DNA of 64,000 nucleotides from [Ruminococcus] torques ATCC 27756 (GCF_000153925.1 NZ_DS264345.1:248001-312000); one strand, 5' to 3'; positions 16,788 to 25,666 are shown, numbered from the stretch's first letter. Notes: generated by a model not told the origin, from the letters alone. A program made the numbers and translations.

Positions 16788-18047
16788 ATGACGGAAAAAC
16801 TGTTTTATAAAGACAGTCATCTTTCAAAGTTCGATGCAGAAGTTCTTTCGTGTGTCAGAGCAAAAAGGCAGCAGGTGAAGGATTCGTTTGGCAGGCTGGA
16901 CGGAAAAGCAGGCGAATATTATGAAATAGAACTTGACAGGACAGCCTTTTTTCCGGAAGGCGGAGGTCAGTATGCCGATACGGGAGTGCTATATATGGCA
17001 GACGATGATACGTGCGGCTTGGATGAAACGGCTCGAAAGAAAGTTCAAGTGCTCGATGTCCGTGAAAGGAACGGGCGTATCTTTCATATAACGGACGGTT
17101 TCATTGAAGCCAAAACTGCGGTGAAAGGAAGTATCGACTGGGAAGAACGCTTTATGAAGATGCAGCAGCATACGGGAGAGCATATCGTTTCAGGGCTGAT
17201 CCACGCCGCATACGGGTATAATAATGTCGGCTTCCATCTTGGCAGTGAGGACTGTACGATGGACTTTGACGGTGAGATCACAGAAGAGGAACTTCGCCGG
17301 ATCGAGGCGGAGGCAAATAAAGCTGTGTGGAAAAACCTGAAAGTATTTACGCATTATCCGAAGAAGGAGGAACTGTCTCAGATAGAATATCGGAGTAAGA
17401 TCGAGATCGAGGGTCAGGTACGTATTATAGAAATTCCGGGGTATGACTGCTGTGCCTGCTGTGCTCCTCATGTGACGTATACAGGAGAGATCGGACTGAT
17501 CAAGCTGGTTCAAGCGCAGCGTTATAAGGGCGGAGTGCGGATCACTATGCTGTGCGGAGTCCGCGCGTTTTCGGATTATGTGAGAAAGGAAGCGCAGGCA
17601 AAAGAAATTTCCAGGCTTCTTTGTGCGAAAGAAAATGAGATTGCAGATGCGGTTGCGCATTTGGCAGAAGAGACGAATCAGCTGAAATATGAACTTGCAG
17701 AAAAAGAGCGGCGCCTAGTGAAAGCGTATGCGGACATGATTTCGGAAAGTAAAGATGCAGTTTGCATTTTTACGGAAGAATTCGGCGGTGATTCCATGCG
17801 TATGTTGATGAATTATGTTTTAGACGCAGGGCATTGTATTTGCGCAGTGTTCTTTGGAAATGAAAAAGACGGGTATCGATATGTGTTGGGAAGCCGTCAA
17901 CAAGATGTACGTGAAATGGCGAAAGAGTTTAATAAAAGATTCGACGGACGCGGCGGCGGAAAACCCGAGATGGTTCAGGGAACAGTCCGAGGCGAGAAAG
18001 AAGCGATCGAGCGATGGCTGATGAAATATGAGTTTGTTTGTATATAG
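16788..18047 (+). CDS. Alanyl-tRNA editing protein, AlaX-L type with DHHA1 domain
   Basis: 419 residues. The start at 16788 lies 8 bases after the argS stop. It lacks the AlaRS catalytic core but has the editing domain: FPEGGGQYADTG (about residues 48-59), HTGEHIVSG (zinc/catalytic His pair) and CCACCAPHV (Cys and His ligands). A coiled-coil stretch follows (about 275-315), then a DHHA1 domain ending DGRGGGKPEMVQG. Such free-standing proteins hydrolyse Ser- or Gly-mischarged tRNA-Ala. Co-transcription with argS makes a small translation-quality operon. Confidence 0.92.
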   Translation: MTEKLFYKDSHLSKFDAEVLSCVRAKRQQVKDSFGRLDGKAGEYYEIELDRTAFFPEGGGQYADTGVLYMADDDTCGLDETARKKVQVLDVRERNGRIFHITDGFIEAKTAVKGSIDWEERFMKMQQHTGEHIVSGLIHAAYGYNNVGFHLGSEDCTMDFDGEITEEELRRIEAEANKAVWKNLKVFTHYPKKEELSQIEYRSKIEIEGQVRIIEIPGYDCCACCAPHVTYTGEIGLIKLVQAQRYKGGVRITMLCGVRAFSDYVRKEAQAKEISRLLCAKENEIADAVAHLAEETNQLKYELAEKERRLVKAYADMISESKDAVCIFTEEFGGDSMRMLMNYVLDAGHCICAVFFGNEKDGYRYVLGSRQQDVREMAKEFNKRFDGRGGGKPEMVQGTVRGEKEAIERWLMKYEFVCI

Positions 18048-18120
18048 GAAACAGTGAATGGTAATAAATAAAGAAAAATGATACAAAACATTTGAAATGT
18101 TACAAAAATATTAAAAAGTG

Positions 18121-18197
18121 TTGAAAAAATGCGGGTGATTTGTTATTATTTATTCGATAGTGAATCGTAAAATAAGAAGAAAAACCTGCATTTTTTT
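18121..18197 (+). promoter_or_regulatory. Candidate promoter overlapping a terminator-like hairpin
   Basis: TTGAAA (18121-18126), 17 bases and TATTAT (18144-18149) resemble a promoter. The same stretch contains ATGCGGGT (about 18128-18135), which can pair with ACCTGCAT (about 18184-18191) next to a run of eight T. The hairpin may simply terminate alaX, or act as an attenuator in the leader of the NlpC/P60 gene. No known riboswitch consensus is recognised. Confidence 0.4.
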
Positions 18198-18260
18198 TGA
18201 TTGGCATCTATTACAGTACAAGTTTCCGACAGATGTTTTTCATTTTTTTAATTAAGTTTG

Positions 18261-18289
18261 TTGAAAAGCGGACGGTTGTGTTGTATGAT
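18261..18289 (+). promoter_or_regulatory. Promoter of the NlpC/P60 hydrolase gene
   Basis: TTGAAA (18261-18266), a 17-base spacer and TATGAT (18284-18289) lie 46 bases before the ATG at 18336. A good vegetative promoter. Confidence 0.7.
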
Positions 18290-18335
18290 GCTGTTATGTG
18301 GGGAAATAGATAATAAAATGAGGAAAGGTGGCAGT

Positions 18336-19409
18336 ATGAGATTAAAAAAGGTACATAGCACATTTCTGACGGCGGCTTTGGCTTGCTCATTAGCAGTGAC
18401 GCCGGTGTTTGCAAATCCGGCAGAAGATGCGGAGAATTTGAAAAATCAGAAAACAGAAGCGGAAAGCGAGCTTTCTAATCTTCAGACGCAGTTTGATACA
18501 TTGATCCAAAAGGCGAATGAACTGGAACTTAAGCTGATTAAGACAGGTGAGGCGATTATTCAGGCGCAGGCAGATCTGGAAGCTGCGGAAGAAAAAAAAG
18601 AAGAACAGTATGAGGCGATGAAAAAGCGGATTAAGTTTATGTACGAATCCGGAACAGGCAGCGCTACAGTCGAGAAAGTTATGACATCCGGCGATATGTC
18701 GAGCATGCTCAGTCAGGCAGAGTATTCGCAGAAGATGCATGAATATGATCGTGAACAACTGAAAGAATATACAAATACAGTAACAGAGATTGAAAATTTG
18801 CAGAAGACACTTGAAGAAGAGCAAAAGAATCTGGAAGCAACGGAAAAAGAGTACGAGGCTGAGCAGGCGACTCTGACCGAGACGATCAATTCTAAAAAAG
18901 ATGAGATCACCAATTTGGACGGCATGATCCAGGAAGCTGCAAGAAAAGCCGAAGAGGAACGAAAAGCAGAGGAAGAACGCCGCAGACGGGAAGAGGAAGC
19001 AAAGAACAATGTGACTCCGGAACAGCCGGTGACACCTTCCAATCCGAATAACGGAAGTTCAGGCGGTTCAGGAGCGGCGCCGTACGATCCGGTAACGGGA
19101 AATGTTATTGTAGACCGTGCATATGGATGTATCGGACTCCCTTATGTGTGGGGAGCGACAGGACCGAACTCTTTTGACTGCTCGGGACTTGTAGGATATT
19201 GTCTGACAGGCGGTTATGGACGTGTAGGAACAACGTATACATTTATGGGATGGCCTCGCGTCAGTGATCCTCAGCCGGGCGATGTATGTACGAACTGGGA
19301 TCATTGCGGTATTTACATTGGAAACGGTATGATGATCCATGCGCCTCAGCCGGGAGAGAATGTTAAGATAGGACCGGTACAGGCAGGAATGGTTTATGTT
19401 CGTCGCTAG
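18336..19409 (+). CDS. Secreted coiled-coil NlpC/P60 peptidoglycan hydrolase
   Basis: 357 residues from the ATG after AGGAAAGGTGGCAGT. A signal peptide with a likely AFA cleavage site ends near residue 26. Residues 30-110 and 155-230 are long coiled coils rich in Glu/Lys/Gln, as in CwlO- and PcsB-type hydrolases. A Pro/Gly/Ser linker follows (about 232-255), then a C-terminal NlpC/P60 domain with catalytic Cys in FDCSGLVGYC, His in WDHCGIYIG and a second His in MMIHAPQPG. It probably cleaves the stem peptide during cell elongation or division. The coiled coil suggests gating by an FtsEX-like membrane partner, which is not encoded here. Confidence 0.92.
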   Translation: MRLKKVHSTFLTAALACSLAVTPVFANPAEDAENLKNQKTEAESELSNLQTQFDTLIQKANELELKLIKTGEAIIQAQADLEAAEEKKEEQYEAMKKRIKFMYESGTGSATVEKVMTSGDMSSMLSQAEYSQKMHEYDREQLKEYTNTVTEIENLQKTLEEEQKNLEATEKEYEAEQATLTETINSKKDEITNLDGMIQEAARKAEEERKAEEERRRREEEAKNNVTPEQPVTPSNPNNGSSGGSGAAPYDPVTGNVIVDRAYGCIGLPYVWGATGPNSFDCSGLVGYCLTGGYGRVGTTYTFMGWPRVSDPQPGDVCTNWDHCGIYIGNGMMIHAPQPGENVKIGPVQAGMVYVRR

Positions 19410-19477
19410 GCGTACAAAGTCAGTCGGTAAGTTATGATAAGATGTATAAAATCAAGTGAATAATACATAGGTCGATC

Positions 19478-19513
19478 GCAGGAGTTGTGAATTTTACAGC
19501 TCCTGCTTTTTTT
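19478..19513 (+). terminator. Rho-independent terminator
   Basis: GCAGGAGTTGT (19478-19488) pairs with ACAGCTCCTGC (19496-19506), including one G-U pair, and is followed by seven T. It ends the NlpC/P60 transcript. Confidence 0.9.
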
Positions 19514-19534
19514 AATAGATTTCATTTTTAAGGA

Positions 19535-19597
19535 TTGACAGAGAAAAAAGATAGGTGTATAGTAAAAGCATAACAATTAAATAAATGCTTAATTGTT
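19535..19597 (+). promoter_or_regulatory. Promoter and dyad operator of the metal-efflux locus
   Basis: TTGACA (19535-19540), 17 bases and TATAGT (19558-19563) form a strong promoter. Just downstream lies a perfect dyad with 9-bp arms, AACAATTAA (19572-19580) and TTAATTGTT (19589-19597), separated by 8 bases. Its place over the transcript start suits repression by the ArsR-family protein encoded at 21905-22273. The pairing of protein and site is inferred. Confidence 0.65.
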
Positions 19598-19634
19598 GAA
19601 ATAAAAAGATTTTAAAAGAAAAGAGGTATTTAAT

Positions 19635-19853
19635 ATGAAAAAGACTTATAAAATTGAAGTAGATTGTGCAAACTGTGCGAATCTGATGGAAGATGCGGCG
19701 AAAAAGACCGGCGGAGTAGAAGATGCGGTGGTGAATTTCATGACACAGAAAATGACTGTACAGTTCGAGGATGGGCGAGAGCCGAAGTCGGTTATGAAAG
19801 ATGTGCTGAAAGCCTGCAAAAAAATAGAGCCGGATTGTGAAATTGAATTTTAA
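19635..19853 (+). CDS. HMA-domain metallochaperone (CopZ-like)
   Basis: 72 residues, a single heavy-metal-associated domain. The metal site is CANC (normally CxxC in MxCxxC context), followed by the family pattern ...GGVEDAVVNFMTQKMTVQFEDG. AAAAGAGGTATTTAAT precedes the ATG. It probably delivers a soft metal ion (Cu, Zn or Cd) to the P-type ATPase encoded next, which lacks an N-terminal HMA domain of its own. The separate HMA may substitute for that missing domain. Confidence 0.9.
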   Translation: MKKTYKIEVDCANCANLMEDAAKKTGGVEDAVVNFMTQKMTVQFEDGREPKSVMKDVLKACKKIEPDCEIEF

Positions 19854-19940
19854 GAAACTTCTCAAAGATTGAATGAAAGTGGCTAAAAAGAAAAAGGAGC
19901 GCCCGATATGCTGATGGCAAAGGGCGCAGATTTATATACA

Positions 19941-19964
19941 ACATATGAACGAATGAACATATGT
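19941..19964. promoter_or_regulatory. ArsR-like dyad upstream of the P-type ATPase
   Basis: ACATATG (19941-19947) and CATATGT (19958-19964) form perfect 7-bp arms around GAACA-like internal sequence, similar to ATATGAACA-type ArsR/SmtB half-sites. A GC-rich hairpin (GCGCCC at 19899-19904, GGGCGC at 19922-19927) lies just upstream. Suggests a second control point in front of the ATPase gene. Confidence 0.45.
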
Positions 19965-19997
19965 GTATATTAAATAGCGAGGAGGATGCAAGGTGTA

Positions 19998-21885
19998 ATG
20001 AGTAAAAAACAGAAAAAAATGTTGACGAGGATCATGGCAGCGGCATTTGGTGTTATTCTATTGAATTTTGTACCTGTAACGGGAATTTTGCGGTTCACAC
20101 TTTATTTAGCAGTATATTTAGTCATAGGATACGATATTTTGAAAAAGGCAGGCAGAGGTATTTTGAACCGGCGCATGTTTGACGAGAATTTTCTGATGGC
20201 AGTCGCAACAATCGGAGCTTTTGCTCTTGCCGTCTATTCAAAAAGCGGCGATTATAACGAGGCAATCGCGGTAATGTTGTTTTATCAGATCGGAGAGTTG
20301 TTCCAAAGTTATGCAGTCGGGAAAAGCCGCAGAAATATCAGTGCATTAATGGATATCCGACCGGATTATGCAAATGTAGAATGTGACGGGAAACTGGAAA
20401 AAAGAGATCCTGATGAAGTCGGAATAGGAAGTATCATCGTAGTACAGCCGGGTGAAAAAGTTCCGCTTGATGGGATTGTCGTCGAAGGAAGCTCCAGTTT
20501 AAATACAAGCGCTTTGACAGGAGAAAGCCTTCCGCGTGATGTGCGTCAGGGAGAAGAGGTGATCAGCGGCTGTATTAATATGACGGGAGTACTGAAAGTT
20601 CGGACTACGAAACAGTTTGAAGAATCAACGGTGTCTAAGATTTTGGAACTTGTGGAAAATTCCGGTTCCAGGAAATCAAAATCCGAACATTTTATCTCCA
20701 AATTCGCCAAAGTGTATACTCCGGCAGTTTGCTACGGGGCATTGGCGCTGGCACTCTTGCCTCCGGTAATAGAGATGGTCTTTCTCGGACAGGCGGCTCA
20801 GTGGGGCGTGTGGATTTACAGAGCTCTTACATTCCTTGTGATTAGTTGTCCCTGTGCACTTGTGATCAGTATTCCTCTTAGCTTTTTTGCGGGAATCGGC
20901 GGGGCAAGCAAAGCAGGAGTGTTGATCAAAGGCTCTAATTATATGGAAACATTGTCTCAGACAAAATATGTTATGTTTGACAAAACAGGAACTTTAACAA
21001 AAGGCGCTTTTGAAGTAAGCGCGGTTCATCACAATGAACTGGAAGAAGAAAAATTATTAGAATATGCGGCGCTTGCAGAATGTGCGTCATCACATCCGAT
21101 CAGCAAAAGTCTGCAAAAAGCATACGGAAAGGAAATTGACAGAAACAGGGTTTCGGATATCCGGGAAATCAGCGGTCATGGGATTACAGCCGTCGTGGAC
21201 GGTCATGAAGTTGCGGCAGGTAACGACAAGCTGATGAAAAAACTCGGTTTGAAGTATCATGAATGCCATACGGCAGGTACGATCATCCATATGGCGATTG
21301 ATAAAAAGTATGCAGGGCATATCGTGATTTCCGATGTTGTGAAAGAACATTCCAAAGAAGCGGTTGCGGAATTGAAAAAAGCAGGGATCAAAAAAAACAG
21401 TCATGCTTACCGGGGATTCGCGGAAAGCTGCCGAGCAGACGGCAAAAACTTTGGGAATCGATCAAGTGTACAGTGAACTGCTCCCCGGAGATAAAGTACA
21501 AAAAGTAGAAGAACTGCTCTTGGAAAAAGAAGGAAAAGAAAAGCTTGTATTCGTAGGTGACGGCATTAATGACGCACCGGTACTGACTCGGGCGGATATC
21601 GGAATTGCAATGGGGGCAATGGGATCGGACGCGGCAATCGAAGCGGCAGATGTAGTGTTGATGGACGATGATCCGTTAAAGATTTCCAAAGCGATTAAAA
21701 TCTCTCAAAAATGTCTGAGAATCGTATATCAAAACATTATATTTGCTTTGGCAATTAAATTTGCCTGTCTTGGACTTGGCGCTCTTGGAATTGCAAATAT
21801 GTGGTTTGCGATCTTTGCCGACGTAGGGGTTATGATCATTGCGGTCTTAAATGCAGTCAGGGCGCTTAGAGTTCAAAATCTATAG
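19998..21885 (+). pseudogene. Heavy-metal P1B-type ATPase, frameshifted in an A8 tract
   Basis: The first frame (19998-21476) has six N-terminal membrane segments, the TGES actuator motif, CPCALVISIPLSF, phosphorylation site DKTGTLTKG and the SHP nucleotide-domain motif. After GIKK it runs off-frame and stops. The second frame (from 21403) resumes exactly with VMLTGDSRKAAEQT, GDGINDAP and two C-terminal membrane segments. One A too many in the run at 21390-21397 (A8 where A7 keeps the frame) accounts for the split; corrected, the protein would be about 628 residues, full length for CadA/ZntA-type exporters without an HMA domain. It could be a true mutation, a sequencing error, or a slippage-tolerated gene. 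Zn/Cd/Pb export is likely from CPC and the ArsR neighbour. Confidence 0.85.
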
Positions 21886-21904
21886 ATCTGAGTTAAATTT
21901 TGAT

Positions 21905-22273
21905 TTATACGTCTTTGTTTATGCAGGAAATATCCATGATCTTTTCGATCATATGATGAAGCGTTTGTGTTTTTTTCGAGTCGACGGCACGGTAATATGT
22001 TTCTTTTCCGTCCCTGCGGGATTCGATCAGACCGCTTGAACGAAGCAGACGTAAATGATGCGCGACGGCAGGACTGCTCATTTCCATCATAGAAGCGATG
22101 TTGATAACACATTCTTCGCAGTGGCACAAGATCCAGAAGATGCGGATGCGGGTAGGATCGCTTAGTTGTTTAAATATATCTGCGGTCGTCTGAAACTCTT
22201 CAATATTCGGTAAATGACTCATTAACTGAGACATTGACTGATTGTGCCGATGGGGCAATGTATAATGTTCCAT
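21905..22273 (-). CDS. ArsR-family metal-responsive repressor
   Basis: 122 residues from the ATG after AAAGGAGTTTTCTT. It has the winged helix-turn-helix (FKQLSDPTRIRIFWIL ... NIASMMEMSSPAVAHHLRLLRSSGLI, ESRRDGKETYYRA). The helix leading into the DNA-binding part has CHCEECV, the place where ArsR/SmtB sensors such as CadC carry metal-binding ELCVCD. An N-terminal His-rich stretch (MEHYTLPHRHNQ) and a C-terminal HHMIEKIM may add ligands. It lies convergent with the P-type ATPase and probably represses the HMA/ATPase transcript until Zn, Cd or Pb binds. Confidence 0.9.
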   Translation of the reverse strand: MEHYTLPHRHNQSMSQLMSHLPNIEEFQTTADIFKQLSDPTRIRIFWILCHCEECVINIASMMEMSSPAVAHHLRLLRSSGLIESRRDGKETYYRAVDSKKTQTLHHMIEKIMDISCINKDV

Positions 22274-22324
22274 AAGAAAACTCCTTTCGGACATAGTTTG
22301 TATAATATATTTTTTGGAAATCGG

Positions 22325-22355
22325 AAAACCCGGCGTCTCTGTGCGCCGGGTTTTT
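22325..22355 (-). terminator. Terminator after the VOC-family gene
   Basis: AAAACCCGGCG pairs with CGCCGGGTTTTT across an 8-base loop. It is placed to end the minus-strand glyoxalase-like gene and would also stop plus-strand read-through. Confidence 0.85.
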
Positions 22356-22386
22356 CAGCGATCATAAAAAACTGCCCTTTTTAATA

Positions 22387-22758
22387 TTATAAATTTTTAG
22401 GTACGATCTCCAGCCAATATCCGTCAGGATCGGAAATGAAATAAATCCCCATCCCCGGATTCTCAAAACAGATGCATTCCATCTCTTTGTGTTTTTCGTG
22501 TGCCGCATCAAAATCATCGGTTTCAAATGCAAGATGGATCTCGTTATCTCCCAAATTGTAAGGGCGGTCCATATCCCGAAGCCATGTCAGTTCGAGTTTG
22601 TGAGGAGTTGTCGAGTCACCGAGATAAACAAGTTTGAAGCTGCCGTCGTCAGCCTCTTTTGTACGTGTGACAGTAAGACCGAGAGCTTCTTTATAAAATC
22701 GCAAAGATGCATCCAGATCGTAGACATTTAAGTTGTTGTGGGCAAAAGTAAAGTTCAT
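22387..22758 (-). CDS. VOC-family protein, glyoxalase I-like
   Basis: 123 residues from the ATG after GGAGGAGCATT. The glyoxalase/VOC pattern is clear: FAHNNLNVYDLDASLRFYKEALGL at the N-terminus, HKLELTWLRD in the first repeat, NEIHLAFETDDFDAAHEKH, and FISDPDGYWLEIVPK at the C-terminus. Candidate metal ligands are His in the first strand, Glu in LELTW, His in IHLAFE and Glu in WLEIVP, as in GloA. Lactoylglutathione lyase is the usual name, but glutathione is not general in Clostridia, so the substrate is uncertain. Confidence 0.87.
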   Translation of the reverse strand: MNFTFAHNNLNVYDLDASLRFYKEALGLTVTRTKEADDGSFKLVYLGDSTTPHKLELTWLRDMDRPYNLGDNEIHLAFETDDFDAAHEKHKEMECICFENPGMGIYFISDPDGYWLEIVPKNL

Positions 22759-22888
22759 AATGCTCCTCCTTATCATTTAATCATAGTTTTTGATATTACA
22801 TTCATAAAGACAGTTCCGATAATATAAATACGGAAAAGTTATTTTTATGTACGGTGTATACCGATTCAGCTTAGTATAACACAAAATG

Positions 22889-22918
22889 TTGTCACAGAGT
22901 GTATATTTGTGGTAAAAT
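22889..22918 (+). promoter_or_regulatory. Promoter of cobO
   Basis: TTGTCA (22889-22894), an 18-base spacer and TAAAAT (22913-22918) lie about 30 bases before the cobO start. Confidence 0.6.
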
Positions 22919-22949
22919 ATAAAGGATTTTTACAGAGAGGTAAAAGACG

Positions 22950-23477
22950 ATGGAACGAGGTTTGATTCATATTTATTGTGGAGACGGCAAAGGAAAGACG
23001 TCCTCAGCCGTCGGGCTGGCGGTCAGAGCTGCGGGCTGCAAAAAGAAAGTGCTTTTTGCACGTTTTCTTAAAAATGAGAATTCGGGAGAATTAAACATTC
23101 TCGACAGCATTTCGGACATTGAAGTTTTACATCTGGAGAAATCTTACGGTTTCTATAAAACACTGACAGAAAAAGAAAAAAAAGAGGTAAAGAAGCTATA
23201 TGAAGCTCTGTGGAATGAGGTCTTGAGAAAAGTTTCCGGCGGATCTTATGACGTACTTGTTATGGATGAATTTATGGCGGCATACCGGTATGGATTGATA
23301 CCAAACGAGGAAGCTCTTTGTTTTCTGGAAAAGAAACCGACAGGTCTGGAAGTTGTCTTAACAGGACGGGATCCTGACCTTCGCCTTGTAGAGAAAGCGG
23401 ATTATGTATCTGAGATCTGCAAGGTGAAACACCCTTACGACCGGGGAATCCGGGCTAGAAGAGGGATTGAGTATTAG
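22950..23477 (+). CDS. cobO: Cob(I)yrinic acid a,c-diamide adenosyltransferase
   Basis: 175 residues, CobO/BtuR/CobA family. The P-loop CGDGKGKTSSAVGLAVRAAG at the N-terminus is the variant that binds ATP in this family; VLVMDEFMAAYRYG and VVLTGRDPDLRLVEKADYVSE are further signatures, ending KHPYDRGIRARRGIEY. It transfers the 5'-deoxyadenosyl group to Co(I) corrinoids. It precedes the cobalamin riboswitch, so it is probably transcribed separately from cbiM and onward. First gene of the cobalamin region. Confidence 0.95.
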   Translation: MERGLIHIYCGDGKGKTSSAVGLAVRAAGCKKKVLFARFLKNENSGELNILDSISDIEVLHLEKSYGFYKTLTEKEKKEVKKLYEALWNEVLRKVSGGSYDVLVMDEFMAAYRYGLIPNEEALCFLEKKPTGLEVVLTGRDPDLRLVEKADYVSEICKVKHPYDRGIRARRGIEY

Positions 23478-23540
23478 TCGGGCTCGGCATACGTTTGAAA
23501 GATAAACAGATAGAGAAGTATAGATTGCTCTTTGTACCGG

Positions 23541-23712
23541 ACTTTAGATAAGGTTAGGTTACTTTGAGATATCTGTGAGGAAGTCAGGTGAGAATCCTGC
23601 ACAATACCCGTTGCTGTATTGGAGGAGCGGTATTCCATATTGCCACTGCGGAATAAGATTCTGTGGGAAGGCGGAATATTTGCATCGATCCCTAAGTCAG
23701 AATATTCACTTT
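23541..23712 (+). promoter_or_regulatory. Cobalamin (adenosylcobalamin) riboswitch
   Basis: The conserved core elements appear in order: GGAAGTCAGGTGAGAATCCT (about 23579-23597), CCCGTTGCTGTA, the B12 box GCCACTG (23642-23648), TGGGAAGGC (about 23664-23672) and the closing CTAAGTCAG (23692-23700). Exact ends are approximate. It precedes cbiM by about 50 bases; a short hairpin (CCGTA/TACGG, 23722-23734) lies between the aptamer and the AAGGAGAGG ribosome binding site, with no T-run, which favours control of translation start. It should shut down cobalt import and probably the downstream operon when B12 is plentiful. Confidence 0.93.
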
Positions 23713-23760
23713 CAAATGAGTCCGTAGATTACGGGATTATGATCAAGGAGAGGAAAAAAC

Positions 23761-24528
23761 ATGTCAAAAAAAGAAAAAATCTTACTAAAGGCATCTATCG
23801 TGTTTGCGGCGGTATTTGCCATAGTCCCGGCAGCGAATGCAATGCATATTATGGAAGGGTATCTTCCGGCTAAATACTGCGTTGCTTGGGGCGTCGTCTG
23901 CCTGCCGTTTCTGATTGCAGGATTTATTTCATTGAAAAACAAAGTAAAAGAAAATAGAAGAAATTTAACGCTGATCGCAATGTCGGGAGCGTTTATTTTC
24001 GTTATTTCATCGCTTAAGATCCCTTCTGTTACAGGGAGTTGTTCGCATATGACAGGAACAGGGCTCGGCGCGATTTTGTTTGGACCGGCATCTGTGAGCG
24101 TGCTCGGTGTCATTGTATTGCTTTTTCAGGCATTGCTTTTAGCTCACGGAGGTTTGACAACACTTGGAGCAAATACATTTTCCATGGCGATCGCAGGACC
24201 GGTCGTCTCTTTTGGAATTTATAAATTATGTCAGAAAATAAATGTAAACAGAAGAGTCGGTATTTTTTTGGCTGCATTTTTAGGAGATCTGTTTACATAT
24301 TGTGTGACAAGTATCCAGCTTGCTTTTGCCTATCCGTCTGAAGCGGGAGGCGTCGGAGCGTCGGCTGTTAAGTTTCTCGGAGTATTTGCGCCTACACAGA
24401 TTCCGCTTGCCGTGATAGAAGGTATCCTTACAGTTGTCATTGTGATAGGTCTGGAAACATATGCAAAACCGGAATTAAGAAGTATAGGATTTTTCAAAAA
24501 TAAAAAGGGGGAGACACAAGATGAGTAA
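23761..24528 (+). CDS. cbiM: Cobalt ECF transporter, substrate-binding membrane protein CbiM
   Basis: 255 residues. After an initial hydrophobic segment ending in AANA comes the hallmark MHIMEGYLP, whose N-terminal Met-His chelates Co(II) in mature CbiM, so processing at that point is expected. Several further membrane segments follow ([55 protein letters not shown]). It imports cobalt with CbiN, CbiQ and CbiO. It is under the cobalamin riboswitch. The 3' end overlaps cbiN by 8 bp. Confidence 0.96.
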   Translation: MSKKEKILLKASIVFAAVFAIVPAANAMHIMEGYLPAKYCVAWGVVCLPFLIAGFISLKNKVKENRRNLTLIAMSGAFIFVISSLKIPSVTGSCSHMTGTGLGAILFGPASVSVLGVIVLLFQALLLAHGGLTTLGANTFSMAIAGPVVSFGIYKLCQKINVNRRVGIFLAAFLGDLFTYCVTSIQLAFAYPSEAGGVGASAVKFLGVFAPTQIPLAVIEGILTVVIVIGLETYAKPELRSIGFFKNKKGETQDE

Positions 24529-24871
24529 AAACAAAAAAACAGTGATTTTATTATTGATCGCCGCTGTTTTAATCGCCGTTGTTCCTCTTTTCGTTTTAAA
24601 AGAAGCAGAATTCGGCGGTTCTGATGATGCGGGAAGCGTGATGGTAGAAGAAATTCACGGAGAATATGAGCCGTGGTTTACTCCGGTTTTGGAGACTGCG
24701 TTAGACAGAGAACTGCCCGGAGAGATAGAAAGTCTTATTTTCTGTATTCAGACAGGGATAGGCGTGGGAATCATCGCATTTATAATGGGACGGTTCGTGG
24801 AACGTAAAAAATGGACGGATAGTCTGGGCGATAATGCTTTTGAAGTTTTGAGGGAAAAACAAAAGTCATAG
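24521..24871 (+). CDS. cbiN: Cobalt transporter accessory protein CbiN
   Basis: 116 residues with two membrane segments (about 6-26 and 84-102) around an extracytoplasmic loop containing GSDDAG and EYEPWFTPV, as in CbiN. It assists CbiM in loading cobalt. GGGGGAGACACAAG precedes the ATG within the end of cbiM. Confidence 0.95.
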   Translation: MSKNKKTVILLLIAAVLIAVVPLFVLKEAEFGGSDDAGSVMVEEIHGEYEPWFTPVLETALDRELPGEIESLIFCIQTGIGVGIIAFIMGRFVERKKWTDSLGDNAFEVLREKQKS

Positions 24872-24892
24872 GAGAATAAAAAGGAGCGATGA

Positions 24893-25666
24893 ATGATCAT
24901 TATAGATAAATTGTGTTACCGGTCAAAATTAAGATATGTCAGTGCGGCAGAGAAGTTACTGTATGCCGTTTCTTCTCTTATGATCTGTGTTTTGACCCGC
25001 TCCTATGCGGCGGCTTTGATCGTATTTATCGCAAATGGAATTTTGACGGTAGGAAAGGGGAAGATTCCTCTTTCCTGCTATGTTCGACTGCTGATGATTC
25101 CGATCGTATTTTTGATCGTCGGAACAGGAGCTGTTTTTTTAAATCTATCGAAAGTTCCTATGGATGCATTTGCCGTGCCGGTCGGGGAAATATATATAAC
25201 GGCAAGCCGTGAATCGGCTTTTTGGGCAGTCAATTTATGTATCACGGCGCTGGCGGCAGTGACATGTCTTTATTTTCTGTCGTTGAACACAACGATGACA
25301 GATATACTGGGAGCGCTCAGGAAAATGCATATGCCGAGGCTTCTGATTGAGTTGATGATGTTGATCTATCGTTTTGTATTTATTCTTCTTCATACTGCGT
25401 CTGCAATTATGACAGCACAGGAGGCAAGACTTGGAAATAGAGATTATCGGACACAGCTTCGTGCATTCGGAAAGATGCTGACCGCTTTGTTCTTTATTTC
25501 TTTGAGAAAAGCAAATGCGCTGTATGATGCAATGGAAGCAAGAGGGTATGACGGAACAATCAATGTGCTAGAAAGGAACACTCCGGCGAAAAAGAAAGAA
25601 ATGATATTGTTGGCTGTATTTGAGCTTGTTTTGATAATTGTAGCTGCGGCGGAACGGATGATATGA
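24893..25666 (+). CDS. cbiQ: Cobalt ECF transporter transmembrane protein CbiQ
   Basis: 257 residues, the T-component of the cobalt ECF transporter. It has about five membrane segments and the coupling signatures of EcfT/CbiQ proteins: ARLGNRDYRTQLRAFGKML and NALYDAMEARGYDG (both carry the A-R-G type motif that contacts the ATPase). It links the cobalt-binding CbiM/N pair to the CbiO ATPase. It overlaps cbiO by 4 bp. Confidence 0.95.
   Translation: MIIIDKLCYRSKLRYVSAAEKLLYAVSSLMICVLTRSYAAALIVFIANGILTVGKGKIPLSCYVRLLMIPIVFLIVGTGAVFLNLSKVPMDAFAVPVGEIYITASRESAFWAVNLCITALAAVTCLYFLSLNTTMTDILGALRKMHMPRLLIELMMLIYRFVFILLHTASAIMTAQEARLGNRDYRTQLRAFGKMLTALFFISLRKANALYDAMEARGYDGTINVLERNTPAKKKEMILLAVFELVLIIVAAAERMI

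Noticed and set aside
21389-21400. A_AAA_AAC heptamer at the P-type ATPase frame break as a -1 ribosomal frameshift site
   Set aside because: The downstream frame is reached by +1 (or loss of one A), whereas slippage on this heptamer gives -1, so it cannot produce the full-length pump.
23619-23873. Open frame of 84 codons before cbiM
   Set aside because: It lies over the cobalamin riboswitch core and the cbiM start in another frame, has no ribosome binding site and no family resemblance.
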